This document shows positions 20,846 through 29,963 of a stretch of DNA of 64,000 bases, one piece after another. Numbering within the stretch: the first letter of the stretch is position 1; every line of letters starts with the position of its first letter. The stretch is taken from the NCBI GenBank assembly GCA_002753225.1, contig PDZS01000018.1:1-64000 (forward strand), in the 5' to 3' direction. The notes beneath the pieces were generated by a model, which saw only the letters and a list, made by a program, of their open reading frames with translations, searched no databases and was not told where the DNA came from. The translations under genes were made by a program, and so were the position numbers. The DNA comes from Deltaproteobacteria bacterium YD0425bin51 (GTDB lineage Bacteria; Desulfobacterota; Desulfobacteria; Desulfobacterales; YD0425bin51).

Positions 20846-21615
20846 GTAAACGCATTATACCATGTTTAGATGTTAGAGAAGGGAAAACAACAAAGGGGAT
20901 CAAATTCCAAAACAATATAGATATTGGGGATCCTGTTGAAATGGCTCGTTTTTATTATGAAGCAGGCGCAGATGAAATCGTTTTTTATGATATTACTGCA
21001 TCTCATGAAAAAAGAAATATTATGATAGATGTTGTAAGGCGCGTTGCTGAAAATATTTTCATTCCATTTTCTGTAGGAGGAGGGATCCGCACTATAGATG
21101 ATATGAGGGAAGTACTTTTAGCAGGAGCAGAAAAAGTTAGTGTTAATTCCTCTGCCATTAAAAACCCTGAAATAATTTCAGAAGGAGCAAAAGCTTTTGG
21201 TTCTCAATGCATAGTTTTAGGAATGGATGTAAAATATGTTGGTAAATCAGAGCGTATTCCATCTGGCTATGAAATGGTTATAAACGGCGGCAGAACTTAT
21301 ATGGGGATTGATGCTATATGGTGGGCAAAAGAAGCTGAAAGACTAGGGGCAGGAGAAATATGTTTAAACTCAATTGACGCTGATGGAACTCGTGAAGGAT
21401 ATGAAATAAACTTAACTTCTCTTATTTCTACAAATGCAAAAATACCTGTAATTGCATCAGGAGGAGCAGGAAAACCAGTACATCTCTTAGAGGTATTAAC
21501 CAAAGGCAAAGCAGACGCTGCCCTTATAGCTTCCATGGTGCATTACGGAACATATTCAATTTCTCAAATTAAGTCTTATTTATATTCCAATGGAATAAAA
21601 ATACGTAAAACCTAA
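20839..21615 (+). CDS. hisF: Imidazole glycerol phosphate synthase, cyclase subunit
   Basis: Cyclises PRFAR with ammonia from HisH to imidazole glycerol phosphate and AICAR. I prefer the ATG at 20839 ([12 protein letters not shown]) to the GTG at 20830, because the catalytic aspartates then fall at Asp11 and Asp130, the positions known in HisF. The barrel's phosphate-binding loops [12 protein letters not shown] and [10 protein letters not shown] are present. The gene ends one base before the stop of a convergent gene, with no terminator between. Confidence 0.97.
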   Translation: MLSKRIIPCLDVREGKTTKGIKFQNNIDIGDPVEMARFYYEAGADEIVFYDITASHEKRNIMIDVVRRVAENIFIPFSVGGGIRTIDDMREVLLAGAEKVSVNSSAIKNPEIISEGAKAFGSQCIVLGMDVKYVGKSERIPSGYEMVINGGRTYMGIDAIWWAKEAERLGAGEICLNSIDADGTREGYEINLTSLISTNAKIPVIASGGAGKPVHLLEVLTKGKADAALIASMVHYGTYSISQIKSYLYSNGIKIRKT

Positions 21616-21616
21616 A

Positions 21617-22066
21617 TTAAACGTAATCCCCTCTTTCAAACTTGATAAGTTCCAAATTTGCAGTTTGAGCACATTCCATAGCTATCTTCTTCAAAGAAGG
21701 GAAATCTTTTAATGTATCATTAGCTTCTTTTGTTAAATCTTGAGCGCTATTTTGAATTGCAGTAATTAATGGCTCAATATCTTTTAAAGTTTTAGAAGGA
21801 TCCCCTAAACTTTGTGCATAATTATCAAGAAGATTAAGAAGATCATCAGTTTTCTTTATTGTTGTATCTTCTGGTGAAAGATATTGAATAGGGCGAAACA
21901 TTAAAGGCTGAACTTCACCCAACATATTCATAGGTGAAGAAGAAGATAGGTCATTTTTTCCTAGCGCACTGGTAAAAATTTTCTCAAATATGTTATCATT
22001 ACTTTTAGCTATTTTTTGCTGAGAAGCCATATATGTAGCTTCTTTTATATTACGAATTTTATCCAT
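21617..22066 (-). CDS. Unrecognised protein in the flgM cluster
   Basis: A 149-residue soluble, mostly helical protein without signal peptide or membrane helix. No family is recognised. It has a clear AGGAG about nine bases before the ATG. The C-terminal half (about 75-145) looks like an amphipathic helical bundle (DDLLNLLDNYAQSLGDPS, then AIQNSAQDLTKEANDTL). It is the third gene of a short run after a 131-residue unknown and flgM, so a flagellar export, chaperone or regulatory role is plausible, but that rests only on position. Confidence 0.6.
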   Translation of the reverse strand: MDKIRNIKEATYMASQQKIAKSNDNIFEKIFTSALGKNDLSSSSPMNMLGEVQPLMFRPIQYLSPEDTTIKKTDDLLNLLDNYAQSLGDPSKTLKDIEPLITAIQNSAQDLTKEANDTLKDFPSLKKIAMECAQTANLELIKFERGDYV

Positions 22067-22137
22067 GATAATATCTCCTCTGCTTGTAAGTAAGTATATA
22101 CACTTAGGATATGCAAAAAATAGACCGTATTTTTATA

Positions 22138-22467
22138 TTATGCAAACTTATTTAAAATAGAGCCGAGCATTTTTCCAGCTATTTTTTCTGGATTTACTTC
22201 ATATTTGCCTTCCTGAACCGACTGCTTTAAATCAGTTACTCTTTTAGCTCTAGCTTCAACATCTTGGGCATTATTTGTATTCTCCATTGCTACCTTCATT
22301 TCTTTTGAAGAATTAGATAGATTAACAATAACACCTGTTTTTTCTTGATTAGAAATTGTTTTATCGCTTTGAAGTCGATCTTTTGTATCAGTACGCTTAT
22401 TTTGAATAGCTTCATTTGAATAAGCATTTGTCCTTGCAAATTTTCCTAGGGAATTTTGAATATTCAT
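22138..22467 (-). CDS. flgM: Negative regulator of flagellin synthesis (anti-sigma-28 factor)
   Basis: FlgM binds sigma-28 (FliA) until hook completion, then is exported so that late flagellar genes switch on. The 109-residue protein has a disordered, polar N-terminus and the conserved C-terminal sigma-binding block RAKRVTDLKQSVQEGKYEVN followed by PEKIAGKML. A GGAGGGG ribosome-binding site stands five bases before the ATG. It lies behind the 131-residue unknown gene, under a likely sigma-28 promoter, which would give the usual feedback loop. Confidence 0.88.
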   Translation of the reverse strand: MNIQNSLGKFARTNAYSNEAIQNKRTDTKDRLQSDKTISNQEKTGVIVNLSNSSKEMKVAMENTNNAQDVEARAKRVTDLKQSVQEGKYEVNPEKIAGKMLGSILNKFA

Positions 22468-22485
22468 TTTACCCCTCCCCCTTTG

Positions 22486-22881
22486 TTATATTATTTCTCT
22501 TTCTGTATATAAATCTTCAACTCGCTTCGCAAATAAATTAGAATTTTCAAGTGAAAGAGCTGTTTTTTTCTTTTGATCTTTATTATCAATAATATTAAAG
22601 ACAAATTGTTGATTTTCTTCTACCTTAATGTCTTTGTTTATATTATCTTTTCCTTCATTTAAACTTTTATCATCAGAATCAATTCGAGTAATCTTTTCTA
22701 CAATATCGCTTGCAACTTTATTTAAAATAGCCTGTCTTTTTCCTTCCAGTGAAATATTTATCCTATCAGTAAAATTTTGTTCTCCAAGAGTTTCTTTCTC
22801 TTTGCCTAACAAACTATTATTTTTAAGTTGCCTGCTATAAACTTTTAAGACATTATGGATTTGATGAGTTGCAATAACCAT
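22486..22881 (-). CDS. Unrecognised protein, first gene of the flgM operon
   Basis: A 131-residue polar protein with no signal peptide or membrane helix. Visible blocks are HQIHNVLKVYSRQLKNN near the N-terminus, a central DRINISLEGKRQAILNKVAS, and a charged linker before FVFNIIDN. The layout resembles small proteins seen beside flgM in sulfate-reducing bacteria, but I do not know a function. AAGGA lies ten bases before the ATG, and a good sigma-28-type promoter ends 28 bases upstream, so it is probably a late flagellar-class gene. Confidence 0.6.
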   Translation of the reverse strand: MVIATHQIHNVLKVYSRQLKNNSLLGKEKETLGEQNFTDRINISLEGKRQAILNKVASDIVEKITRIDSDDKSLNEGKDNINKDIKVEENQQFVFNIIDNKDQKKKTALSLENSNLFAKRVEDLYTEREII

Positions 22882-22908
22882 AATGTTTTTTCCTTTTTCT
22901 TATATTTG

Positions 22909-22935
22909 TTATCGACAAACTAATTAAAAACCTTA
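22909..22935 (-). promoter_or_regulatory. Likely sigma-28 (FliA) promoter for the flgM cluster
   Basis: On the minus strand TAAG (22935-22932), 15 bases, GTCGATAA (22916-22909). The sigma-28 consensus is TAAA-N15-GCCGATAA, so 10 of 12 positions match with exact spacing. It sits 28 bases before the start of the 131-residue gene ahead of flgM, and its -35 part overlaps the stop of the upstream Nudix gene. Confidence 0.65.
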
Positions 22936-23451
22936 AATATTTTTTTGTTTTTCCCCATAAATAGCATAATATAATCTTATCATTTTTTGATGACTAGAAA
23001 ATGCAATCTCTGGAAGATCCCCTTCACTAAAATAAACTGCTTCTGATGCGTCATCTGAGGGAGATAATGCACCTGAATATTTCTTAACTAGATAACCTAA
23101 CATAAGTACAGTTCCATATCGTTCACTATTATCTGCAGTAACTCCAAGTAAAAGTTCAATTTGACCATCAAGACCTGTTTCTTCTTCTAATTCCCTCAAA
23201 GCCCCCTGCTCTGGCATTTCCCCTATTTCCATAAACCCACCCGGTAAACACCAATAACCTTTTTTAGGTTCAACATTTCTTTTCACCAAAAGGACTCTTT
23301 CTTCTTCATCAATAAGAACAGTACAAGTTGCGGGTACAGGATTTTCATATAAAGGATCATTACATGTTTCGCAAAAAAGTCTTTTTTTTCCCTCTAAAAA
23401 TTTTTCTATAAATTTATTTCCACAAAAATTACAAAAATCTTTTTTTTTCAT
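22933..23451 (-). CDS. Nudix hydrolase with N-terminal zinc ribbon
   Basis: 172 residues. Residues 7-33 hold two CxxC pairs (FCNFCG and FCETCN), a zinc ribbon as in NudC-like proteins. The Nudix box follows at about 71-93: GGFMEIGEMPEQGA then LRELEEETGL, with the metal-binding glutamates present. Such proteins hydrolyse nucleotide diphosphate compounds such as NADH or ADP-ribose; the SQPWPFPxS-type array that marks NADH specificity is not seen, so the substrate is open. It follows a small orphan gene by six bases. Its start lacks a good ribosome-binding site and is followed by a long A-run. Confidence 0.88.
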   Translation of the reverse strand: MKKKDFCNFCGNKFIEKFLEGKKRLFCETCNDPLYENPVPATCTVLIDEEERVLLVKRNVEPKKGYWCLPGGFMEIGEMPEQGALRELEEETGLDGQIELLLGVTADNSERYGTVLMLGYLVKKYSGALSPSDDASEAVYFSEGDLPEIAFSSHQKMIRLYYAIYGEKQKNI

Positions 23452-23457
23452 AAAAAA

Positions 23458-23721
23458 CTAAGCGTAAGTATCTACCCAAACTCCTTTCATATTTTCTTCT
23501 ATCGGAATAATACCAAGTTTAGCATTATAAACATTTGTAACATCATTCTTTTTTTCATAAAATTTGTTAGGCTGTGATTGCCCAAACAAGTAATTTCTCT
23601 TAGAATTAGTATACTCATTATAATTATGCTTGGGGCTCGCGTGACTTTGTTCTGGACCATGTGAGGTAAGCTCACGATCCCTAAAGTATGGAATCAATTC
23701 ATATTTGGGAGATATTAGCAT
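23458..23721 (-). CDS. Small unrecognised protein
   Basis: 87 residues, hydrophilic, rich in Asn, Tyr, Lys and Pro, with no signal peptide or membrane helix. It ends LGIIPIEENMKGVWVDTYA, which has a conserved look, but I cannot link it to a family. A sigma-70-type promoter lies about 40 bases upstream; no clear ribosome-binding site is visible. It is followed closely by the Nudix gene and is possibly co-transcribed with it. Confidence 0.5.
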   Translation of the reverse strand: MLISPKYELIPYFRDRELTSHGPEQSHASPKHNYNEYTNSKRNYLFGQSQPNKFYEKKNDVTNVYNAKLGIIPIEENMKGVWVDTYA

Positions 23722-23763
23722 AAATTACTTGCACGTTATAATTTTTCATGCAAACCCTCATTT

Positions 23764-23793
23764 AATATAAGTACTATATTAGAATACTGTCAA
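23764..23793 (-). promoter_or_regulatory. Sigma-70-type promoter for the small orphan and Nudix genes
   Basis: On the minus strand a perfect TTGACA (23793-23788), an 18-base spacer, then TATATT (23769-23764). It lies in the gap after the histidine kinase stop and about 40 bases before the 87-residue gene. Confidence 0.6.
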
Positions 23794-23794
23794 G

Positions 23795-24616
23795 TTAAAA
23801 AGTATAAAAAATTGGAAGATTTATTATAAAATTAGATCCCTGACCCTCCTTACTTTCTACATTAATATTTCCACCTAATTTATTTATAATTGCGATACAA
23901 ATTGAAAGTCCCAACCCTGTCCCTTTTCCTGGCGGCTTTGTAGTAAAAAATGGATCAAATATTTTATCTAAATTTCTCTTTGAAATTCCAGAACCTGTAT
24001 CTTTTATAGATATTTCAATCTTAGAAGGGTTAAAACTGGTAGTTATAAAAATCTCCCCTTCCTTTTCAATTGCCTGCATTGCATTATTAAGTAAATTCAA
24101 AATAACTTGCCTTAAAAGAGGTGGATCAGTATTTATTAAAGGTAATTCTGGCGAATATTTCCTTATTAAAACAATACTTTTTAATTTTGCTTCTTTTTCA
24201 ACAAGTAATGCCATATCTTCAATAAGAGCATTTACATCTGTTTGCTGAATTATAGGATCATTTTTTCTGGCAAAACTAAGTAGTCTATGAGTAATTTCTC
24301 TGCAGCGCTTTATCTGTATCTTTATCTGTGAAAGAGAATCTTTTAACTCTTTGTTTTGCTCTTCAAATTTTAAATTAGTACTATCTAATAAATGCAAAGA
24401 AATTTCTGCTTCTTGATTTATTATTGCAAGTGGATTATTTATTTCATGTGCAATCCCTGATGAAAGCTGGCCAATTGCAGCCAATTTTTGCGACTGGACT
24501 AGCTGTTGATCTAAAACACATTTTTCATTTTTAATCTTTTGAATCTTTTTTGATAAAAAAATGATAAATATAAGCAAATTTGCAGAAATTAATGACAATA
24601 TAACATTAATAATCAT
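23795..24616 (-). CDS. Sensor histidine kinase, short form
   Basis: 273 residues: one N-terminal membrane helix (about 4-22), then a HisKA dimerisation domain with the phospho-acceptor His57 in SSGIAHEINNPLAII, and a HATPase domain with the N-box LLNNAMQAI, G1 DTGSGI and G2 GKGTGLGLSI. There is no periplasmic sensor domain, so the signal must come through the membrane helix or a partner. It overlaps the receiver gene before it by four bases. Together with the larger kinase just upstream this gives two similar kinases flanking one receiver, perhaps from duplication (the H-box and the ATP-lid sequences are close). Confidence 0.93.
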   Translation of the reverse strand: MIINVILSLISANLLIFIIFLSKKIQKIKNEKCVLDQQLVQSQKLAAIGQLSSGIAHEINNPLAIINQEAEISLHLLDSTNLKFEEQNKELKDSLSQIKIQIKRCREITHRLLSFARKNDPIIQQTDVNALIEDMALLVEKEAKLKSIVLIRKYSPELPLINTDPPLLRQVILNLLNNAMQAIEKEGEIFITTSFNPSKIEISIKDTGSGISKRNLDKIFDPFFTTKPPGKGTGLGLSICIAIINKLGGNINVESKEGQGSNFIINLPIFYTF

Positions 24617-24999
24617 GCTTTTTCTTTTAAGCGTTTTCTTTCAAATGCTTTCTTTAATTTATTTAATAAAACTTCAAGATCAAAGGGTTTTAAAACGTAA
24701 TCGTATGCCCCATGAATCATGCCTTGCAAACCAGACTCAACAGAACCATGACCTGTTATCATAATTACTTCAATTAAAGGATATTTAGTCTTTATCTCCC
24801 TTAATGTGTCAATACCATCCATTCCCGGCATTTTTACATCTAACAAAACAACATCTATTTTTTCTTTCTTTAAAATATCTAGCGCCCTGTAACCACTTTC
24901 TACCCCTATAATATCTATTTGGCGTTTTTTTAATCTTTTAACAAAGAGCTCTATAAAATCTCCTTCATCGTCTACAACTAAGACTTTCATGTTTTCCAT
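24613..24999 (-). CDS. Single-domain response regulator
   Basis: A 128-residue CheY-like receiver without output domain. Acidic pocket residues Asp10-Asp11, phospho-acceptor Asp54 in LLDVKMPGMDG, the switch Thr in MITGHGS and the Lys in VLKPFD are all present. It probably relays phosphate between the two kinases that flank it or to a downstream partner. It overlaps the next kinase by four bases and starts ten bases after the previous one. Its sequence resembles the receiver at 31305-31727 in the same cluster. Confidence 0.93.
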   Translation of the reverse strand: MENMKVLVVDDEGDFIELFVKRLKKRQIDIIGVESGYRALDILKKEKIDVVLLDVKMPGMDGIDTLREIKTKYPLIEVIMITGHGSVESGLQGMIHGAYDYVLKPFDLEVLLNKLKKAFERKRLKEKA

Positions 25000-25009
25000 A
25001 ATTTAACTC

Positions 25010-26668
25010 CTAGGCTATTCTCCTTATGGGTAAATATATAGTAAAAGTTGAACCAACGCCTACAGTACTATCAACTTCAATTTTTCCACCAAGTTTTTCT
25101 ATAATATTGTAACTTATAGCAAGACCTAAACCTGTCCCGTCTCCTGGCCTTTTAGTAGTATAAAAAGGATCAAATATTTTTTTTGCCTCTTCTTGAGGAA
25201 TTCCAATACCTGTGTCAGATATTGCTAAAAATATTTTATTTTCGGAATCATTATAACCAGTTCTTAAACCGATGGTTCCATTTTTCCCTATAGCGTCAAT
25301 TGCATTATCTAAAATATTTAGTATAACCTGCTGGACTTGTGCTGTATCTGTTGTGATTAAAGGTATATCCTTCAAAAGATTTTTTTCTATCTTAATATTT
25401 CTATGCAAAGCCTCGCTCTCTAAAAAAGAAACCGTTTGATCTGCTAACATATTAAAATCTACATTTTCTTGAGCTGGCTCAAGGCGTCTTGCAAAGCCTA
25501 ACATACGATGAGTAACAGATCTTGCCCTCTCAACATGCAGTTCTATCTTGTTTGCCATCTTTTCATATTCGACAAAATTTTTAATTTTTTCCTGTTCTTC
25601 TTCAGAAAGTAGATCCTTAATCCATCCAGCACTTTCCTTTATTAAGGCAAGAGGGTTATTAATTTCATGAGCAACTCCAGCAGCTAGTTTCCCCAAAGCA
25701 GCCATTTTAGATGATTGCATTAAATTGGCATCTATCATTGATTTCTTTTTCTCTGATAAAATTAGGCCTTTTATAATAGATTTAGAAACCATAAATGTTC
25801 CAACAATAATTATTAAAATGAATACTATTAAAATAAGAACAGCATCTATTTTAACATCATTAAATTGAGACATTTCTTCATTGCCATCTTTAGTTATAAC
25901 TAAATGCCATTTCTTTATATCTATACGACTTAAACCAACAAAAATTTTATTTAAATGGAGAACTTTTTCATCTATAATTGAATTAAAAACTTCATTGTTT
26001 AAAAAATCAATCTTTGAAAGAACCTGTGAGCCAAATCGAGAAGGTGTCTGAAGTACACTATCAGAATTAACTAGATAAGCATCTCCCTTTTCCCCAACTT
26101 GAGCGCCTTGAACAAGAGAATTAAAAACATTAGAATCAATTGTAGCTCTTAATATCCAAAATTTCCCTCCATCTTTGCGCATTAATGCAATAATAATATG
26201 AGGAAATTTTCTAAAACCCATAAAAACATCACTTATATATATTTCTTTAAACAAAACCTCATGAAACCATTGCTCATTTTTATAATTTACACCTTTTAAT
26301 TTATATGGTCCTGCATATGCTACATGTTCACCATCCTGATTTATAATACCAAGATCAACAATCGATTTTGAAGTTGATTGCACTACATTTAACAATTCTG
26401 ATAAATATTTATCATTACTCAATGTTTCATAGTTATGTGTATAAGCAAGAGTCTTTATCTGAGCAATACGCTCCTCAAAAAAAAGATCAATTGATCTTTT
26501 TTTATTATAAACCATTGTCTTTAAAGTATTTGTTATTTTATCTGTATAGATTTTGTCAAACTGAACATATAAAAGAAAAAAAACTAGAAAAACCATTGGG
26601 ATGAGAGAAAATAAAAAAACAGTGGTAATGATCTTCCCTCTAATTCTACCGTAAATCTCAATTTCCAT
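25010..26668 (-). CDS. Sensor histidine kinase with extracellular Cache-type domain
   Basis: 552 residues. Membrane helices lie at about 12-32 and 270-292 and enclose a periplasmic domain of about 240 residues that reads as a double Cache sensor (IVDLGIINQDGEHVAYAG, and later DAYLVNSDSVLQTPSRFG). A HisKA domain follows with phospho-acceptor His334 in AAGVAHEINNPLAL, then a HATPase domain with NILDNAIDAIG, DTGIGIP and GDGTGLGLAIS. Cache domains usually bind small organic acids or amino acids. The gene lies 15 bases after the PEP-synthase-like gene and is part of the seven-gene signalling and transport cluster. Confidence 0.94.
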   Translation of the reverse strand: MEIEIYGRIRGKIITTVFLFSLIPMVFLVFFLLYVQFDKIYTDKITNTLKTMVYNKKRSIDLFFEERIAQIKTLAYTHNYETLSNDKYLSELLNVVQSTSKSIVDLGIINQDGEHVAYAGPYKLKGVNYKNEQWFHEVLFKEIYISDVFMGFRKFPHIIIALMRKDGGKFWILRATIDSNVFNSLVQGAQVGEKGDAYLVNSDSVLQTPSRFGSQVLSKIDFLNNEVFNSIIDEKVLHLNKIFVGLSRIDIKKWHLVITKDGNEEMSQFNDVKIDAVLILIVFILIIIVGTFMVSKSIIKGLILSEKKKSMIDANLMQSSKMAALGKLAAGVAHEINNPLALIKESAGWIKDLLSEEEQEKIKNFVEYEKMANKIELHVERARSVTHRMLGFARRLEPAQENVDFNMLADQTVSFLESEALHRNIKIEKNLLKDIPLITTDTAQVQQVILNILDNAIDAIGKNGTIGLRTGYNDSENKIFLAISDTGIGIPQEEAKKIFDPFYTTKRPGDGTGLGLAISYNIIEKLGGKIEVDSTVGVGSTFTIYLPIRRIA

Positions 26669-26683
26669 CCAATAACCCTCTCT

Positions 26684-29263
26684 TTACGAAAGTATTTTAT
26701 TTATATCGCTATGGAGTTTATCTCTATAGTAATTTATTCTAGCTTCCCCATTCATTATCATATCTAATTGTCTTGTGTGTATTGTTATATATCCAATAAT
26801 CTTCAATCTGCTTAACATAAAATCTTTTTCCTGAGCATCTAAACTACATATAATTGTATCTTTGATGACCTCTGATTTAAATCCATATTTTTCCAATACT
26901 TCTCCAACAAATTGGACTCTTCTTACTCTTCGATTATAATCAGCAGCTCCACCTTTAAACTGGAATCTAATATAATTTTCCCTAGTTCTATCACTGATCA
27001 TTGATTCTACAACTAAAAAATGAAAACCAAGTCTTGAAGTTAAGCTGCAATAATTTTTTGATATCATAAAATAATTTCGTTCAGTATATTTAGAACGAGT
27101 TCCAACACTTAGCGATGTATTGGTTGTTGCTTGAAACATGACTGACATAAGACCTTTTCCATCAATTGGAGGACCATCCCAAGGAATTGCTATAATACCA
27201 TCCCAAATAGTCAACATTGGAACTGATACAATATTATCTAGATGAACGTATTTACCTATCACTTCTTCTTTAAATCCGTCATCTAAATTTAAAACCCACC
27301 ACTGCATAGGGACTTTATAAAAAAGTTGTTTGCTTGATTTTTCAGAAAAATTATGTGTTTTGCCAAATTCAAACATTTCATGTACTGATTTTTCATGTGC
27401 AAAACGGGTAATATCATGAAAGGTCTTACAACTTAAAGGCTTAAATTCAAATGAATCAGGATCGAGTAAGTTTAGAGGAACAATCAATCTGCTTACTTCT
27501 CTTAAAGTTTCATATACTGGACTTCCTTCCATAAAATTCTTTTTTTCGCCTAAATTATTATATGAAATTTCAACTTTCCCCCTATAAATCCTTTTAGCAT
27601 TTGCATCAACTGTAACAATATCCCCATTATTTAATTTCTCCAAAATACCTTTTAAGCCAAATATTGAAGGTACTCTAAATTCTCTAGCTACATTTGCAAA
27701 ATGACCAGCAAAACTTCCCTGTTCAGTAATGACCGCTTTTGCTCTGTTTAAAAGAGATGCCCATCTTGGAAGTGCCTGATTTGTGACTAAAACGCTCCCC
27801 TCTGTGAAAGAGAGAATATCAGCTCCTGTTTTTACTAAAACTACCTTACCGCTACCAACTCCAGGACATATTGTTATTCCACCTGAAGTTATCAGATTTT
27901 CCTTGTTTGACAAATCTTCTGGATAATCTATTTTTAAATTTTCCATCTGTTTTAATGGACGACATTGCAATATAAATACTTCTCCGATTTGATTAATAGC
28001 CCATTCAATATCTTGTGGAGAAAGATAGTGATCCTCCATTTTAATTGCAAGTTTAGAAAGTTGACAAATATCAATATCGCTTACCGATTGTAAATTAGCA
28101 TTTTCTCCTGTAATATCTACCCTGCAAACTCCTTCTTTCGGATAACATACAAATTTATTTTTTTTATTTTTTATATCTCTATAAGTTATTTCCATATTTT
28201 TTCTGGAAACAACAAATAAATCACAGTCAGAGTTTCCATCAACAACAGTTTTAGGAAGTCCCCATGAAGAATTTATAAATATTGAATCATCGTTTATGTC
28301 TAAAGGGCTCCTTGAATACATAACCCCTCCGCATACAGCATCAACCATTACCATACATCCTACAGACATAAAAATATCTTCATCTTTAAATCCTTTATTA
28401 AGTCTATAGGTTATTGCTGTAAGGCTATATTTACTTGCAATAATTTCTTTATAAGCATCAAAAATGTGATCAAAACTGACGTTTAATTCTGAACGATATT
28501 GACCTGCAAAAGAATTATCTTCTGTATCTTCACCAAATGCGCTGCTTCGCATTGCAACAGTTATTTCTTTTCCAGCCTCTTTTGCCAGTTCATCCCATGA
28601 AGTTTTTATATCTTCTTCAAGTTTTTGGGGTATTTTAGAATTTATAATTAAATTTTGAATTTTAGAACTTACAGTATAAAGCTCTTCTATATTGTCTGCT
28701 TCAACAGACTGAAGGCGCCTGTCTATTTCATCTTGAAGGTGATTGTGCTCAATAAAAAGATTGTAAGCGCATGAAGTAATAACAAATCCAGGGGGAACTT
28801 TTAAACTTATCTTGTTTTTTATTTCGCCAATATTTGCCATTTTGCTTCCAACAAGATCATACATATCTCTGTCTACTGACCTTAAAGGAACTACCATGAC
28901 TTCATCTTTTATTGTTTTTTTCTGAGAGAGAATTTTTTGAATACTATCTTGAATTTCTTCAAATCGTAAAAACAGTTCTGTATATTTATTATTAGATATT
29001 TCATTTAAATGCTTTATTAATTTGTAAACGCTTACTGATGCTGCAGTAGAACTTGCCCTTATAAAAGACATACCAAAAGGATTATTTCCTTGAAGAGCCT
29101 GATCAATTGCCCCCATTACTTCTAAAGCACTGTTATTTGCGCTAAGGAGAAGCTTAAAGCTATGGTAACGCTCTTTAAAAGACAATCTAAGCTCTTCAAG
29201 GTCTTCTTCTGTATGCTCTTTTTTTTTAAAAATTCTAAAAATATTTCCTAGTTTTTTTCGCAT
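26684..29263 (-). CDS. PEP-synthase-like protein with ATP-grasp and phospho-His domains and an atypical C-terminus
   Basis: 859 residues. An N-terminal helical extension (1-120) precedes a PPDK_N/PEP-synthase nucleotide-binding domain (about 125-460: VGSKMANIGEI, then AMRSSAFGEDTEDNSFAGQY and the final DIEWAINQIGEVFILQCRPL). A swivelling phosphohistidine domain spans about 470-570, with His521 in GSFAGHFANVAREFRVPS. The usual TIM-barrel PEP/pyruvate domain is absent. Instead about 285 residues of unrecognised sequence follow, including TFHDITRFAHEKSVHEMF and NYCSLTSRLGFHF. It may phosphorylate a target other than pyruvate, or act in signalling with the kinases around it; both ideas are inference. 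Confidence 0.8.
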   Translation of the reverse strand: MRKKLGNIFRIFKKKEHTEEDLEELRLSFKERYHSFKLLLSANNSALEVMGAIDQALQGNNPFGMSFIRASSTAASVSVYKLIKHLNEISNNKYTELFLRFEEIQDSIQKILSQKKTIKDEVMVVPLRSVDRDMYDLVGSKMANIGEIKNKISLKVPPGFVITSCAYNLFIEHNHLQDEIDRRLQSVEADNIEELYTVSSKIQNLIINSKIPQKLEEDIKTSWDELAKEAGKEITVAMRSSAFGEDTEDNSFAGQYRSELNVSFDHIFDAYKEIIASKYSLTAITYRLNKGFKDEDIFMSVGCMVMVDAVCGGVMYSRSPLDINDDSIFINSSWGLPKTVVDGNSDCDLFVVSRKNMEITYRDIKNKKNKFVCYPKEGVCRVDITGENANLQSVSDIDICQLSKLAIKMEDHYLSPQDIEWAINQIGEVFILQCRPLKQMENLKIDYPEDLSNKENLITSGGITICPGVGSGKVVLVKTGADILSFTEGSVLVTNQALPRWASLLNRAKAVITEQGSFAGHFANVAREFRVPSIFGLKGILEKLNNGDIVTVDANAKRIYRGKVEISYNNLGEKKNFMEGSPVYETLREVSRLIVPLNLLDPDSFEFKPLSCKTFHDITRFAHEKSVHEMFEFGKTHNFSEKSSKQLFYKVPMQWWVLNLDDGFKEEVIGKYVHLDNIVSVPMLTIWDGIIAIPWDGPPIDGKGLMSVMFQATTNTSLSVGTRSKYTERNYFMISKNYCSLTSRLGFHFLVVESMISDRTRENYIRFQFKGGAADYNRRVRRVQFVGEVLEKYGFKSEVIKDTIICSLDAQEKDFMLSRLKIIGYITIHTRQLDMIMNGEARINYYRDKLHSDINKILS

Positions 29264-29272
29264 ACTATCAAA

Positions 29273-29959
29273 CTAATGTGAGAGTCTTATCCCCCATCCT
29301 TCAAACATTAAAAGTATAGAAAATCCATACCACATTGTGTATACTACATAAAATATAAGAGAAAAAAGAACAACTCCAACTCGTTCTGTAATTTTTTGAG
29401 GTTTAATTTTATAATAATTATAAGAGCACTCAACACCTTTTTTCATTACTTTGCCAATAAAATTAGCCTCCTTAAACTTTTCCTGCTTCTTTAAAGCCTT
29501 ATCCGTTGCTGATAAAGCTTTATGCCAATTATAAAGAACTCTTTTTTCTTCATAATTATACTTTCCTGAAACTTTTGCACCATCGTTTGCAAACATAGTA
29601 TCAGTATCTTCAAGACAATTCGCAAAAATTTTACCTAAGTCTCCTTCAACTTTCAGTTCAGTACCTGTTCTTGTAACATTAACAATCGATTTTCCAAAAA
29701 GAGGCTCTATCTGTTTTGCATCTTCTTCAGATTTCATCTTTATATTTACTGAAATATTAGTGCCATCAAACTTTTTAGCATCTTCTTTTAACTTCGGAAT
29801 ATAATATGCTGAAGCTTTTGAAATTGAATTATAAAGATCATCTAAATAATCAAGTCCATTTTTACCAGCAAATATAGGAGAAAATATCAAAACCAAAACT
29901 ATTATAAACCCTAACATTAAAACAGCACCTGTATAAAATTCTTTTTTATCTGCAATCAT
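29273..29959 (-). CDS. Two-helix membrane protein next to TauE/SafE carrier
   Basis: 228 residues: one membrane helix near 12-30, an extracytoplasmic domain of about 150 residues, and a second helix at about 192-215. The outer domain is acidic and lysine-rich, with FDGTNISVNIKMK and VEGDLGKIFANCLEDT, and no cysteine pair or binding motif that I recognise. It sits four bases after the carrier gene and ten before the PEP-synthase-like gene, so it is probably an accessory subunit of the carrier or a signal sensor. No family assigned. Confidence 0.6.
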   Translation of the reverse strand: MIADKKEFYTGAVLMLGFIIVLVLIFSPIFAGKNGLDYLDDLYNSISKASAYYIPKLKEDAKKFDGTNISVNIKMKSEEDAKQIEPLFGKSIVNVTRTGTELKVEGDLGKIFANCLEDTDTMFANDGAKVSGKYNYEEKRVLYNWHKALSATDKALKKQEKFKEANFIGKVMKKGVECSYNYYKIKPQKITERVGVVLFSLIFYVVYTMWYGFSILLMFEGWGIRLSH

Positions 29960-29963
29960 GATT

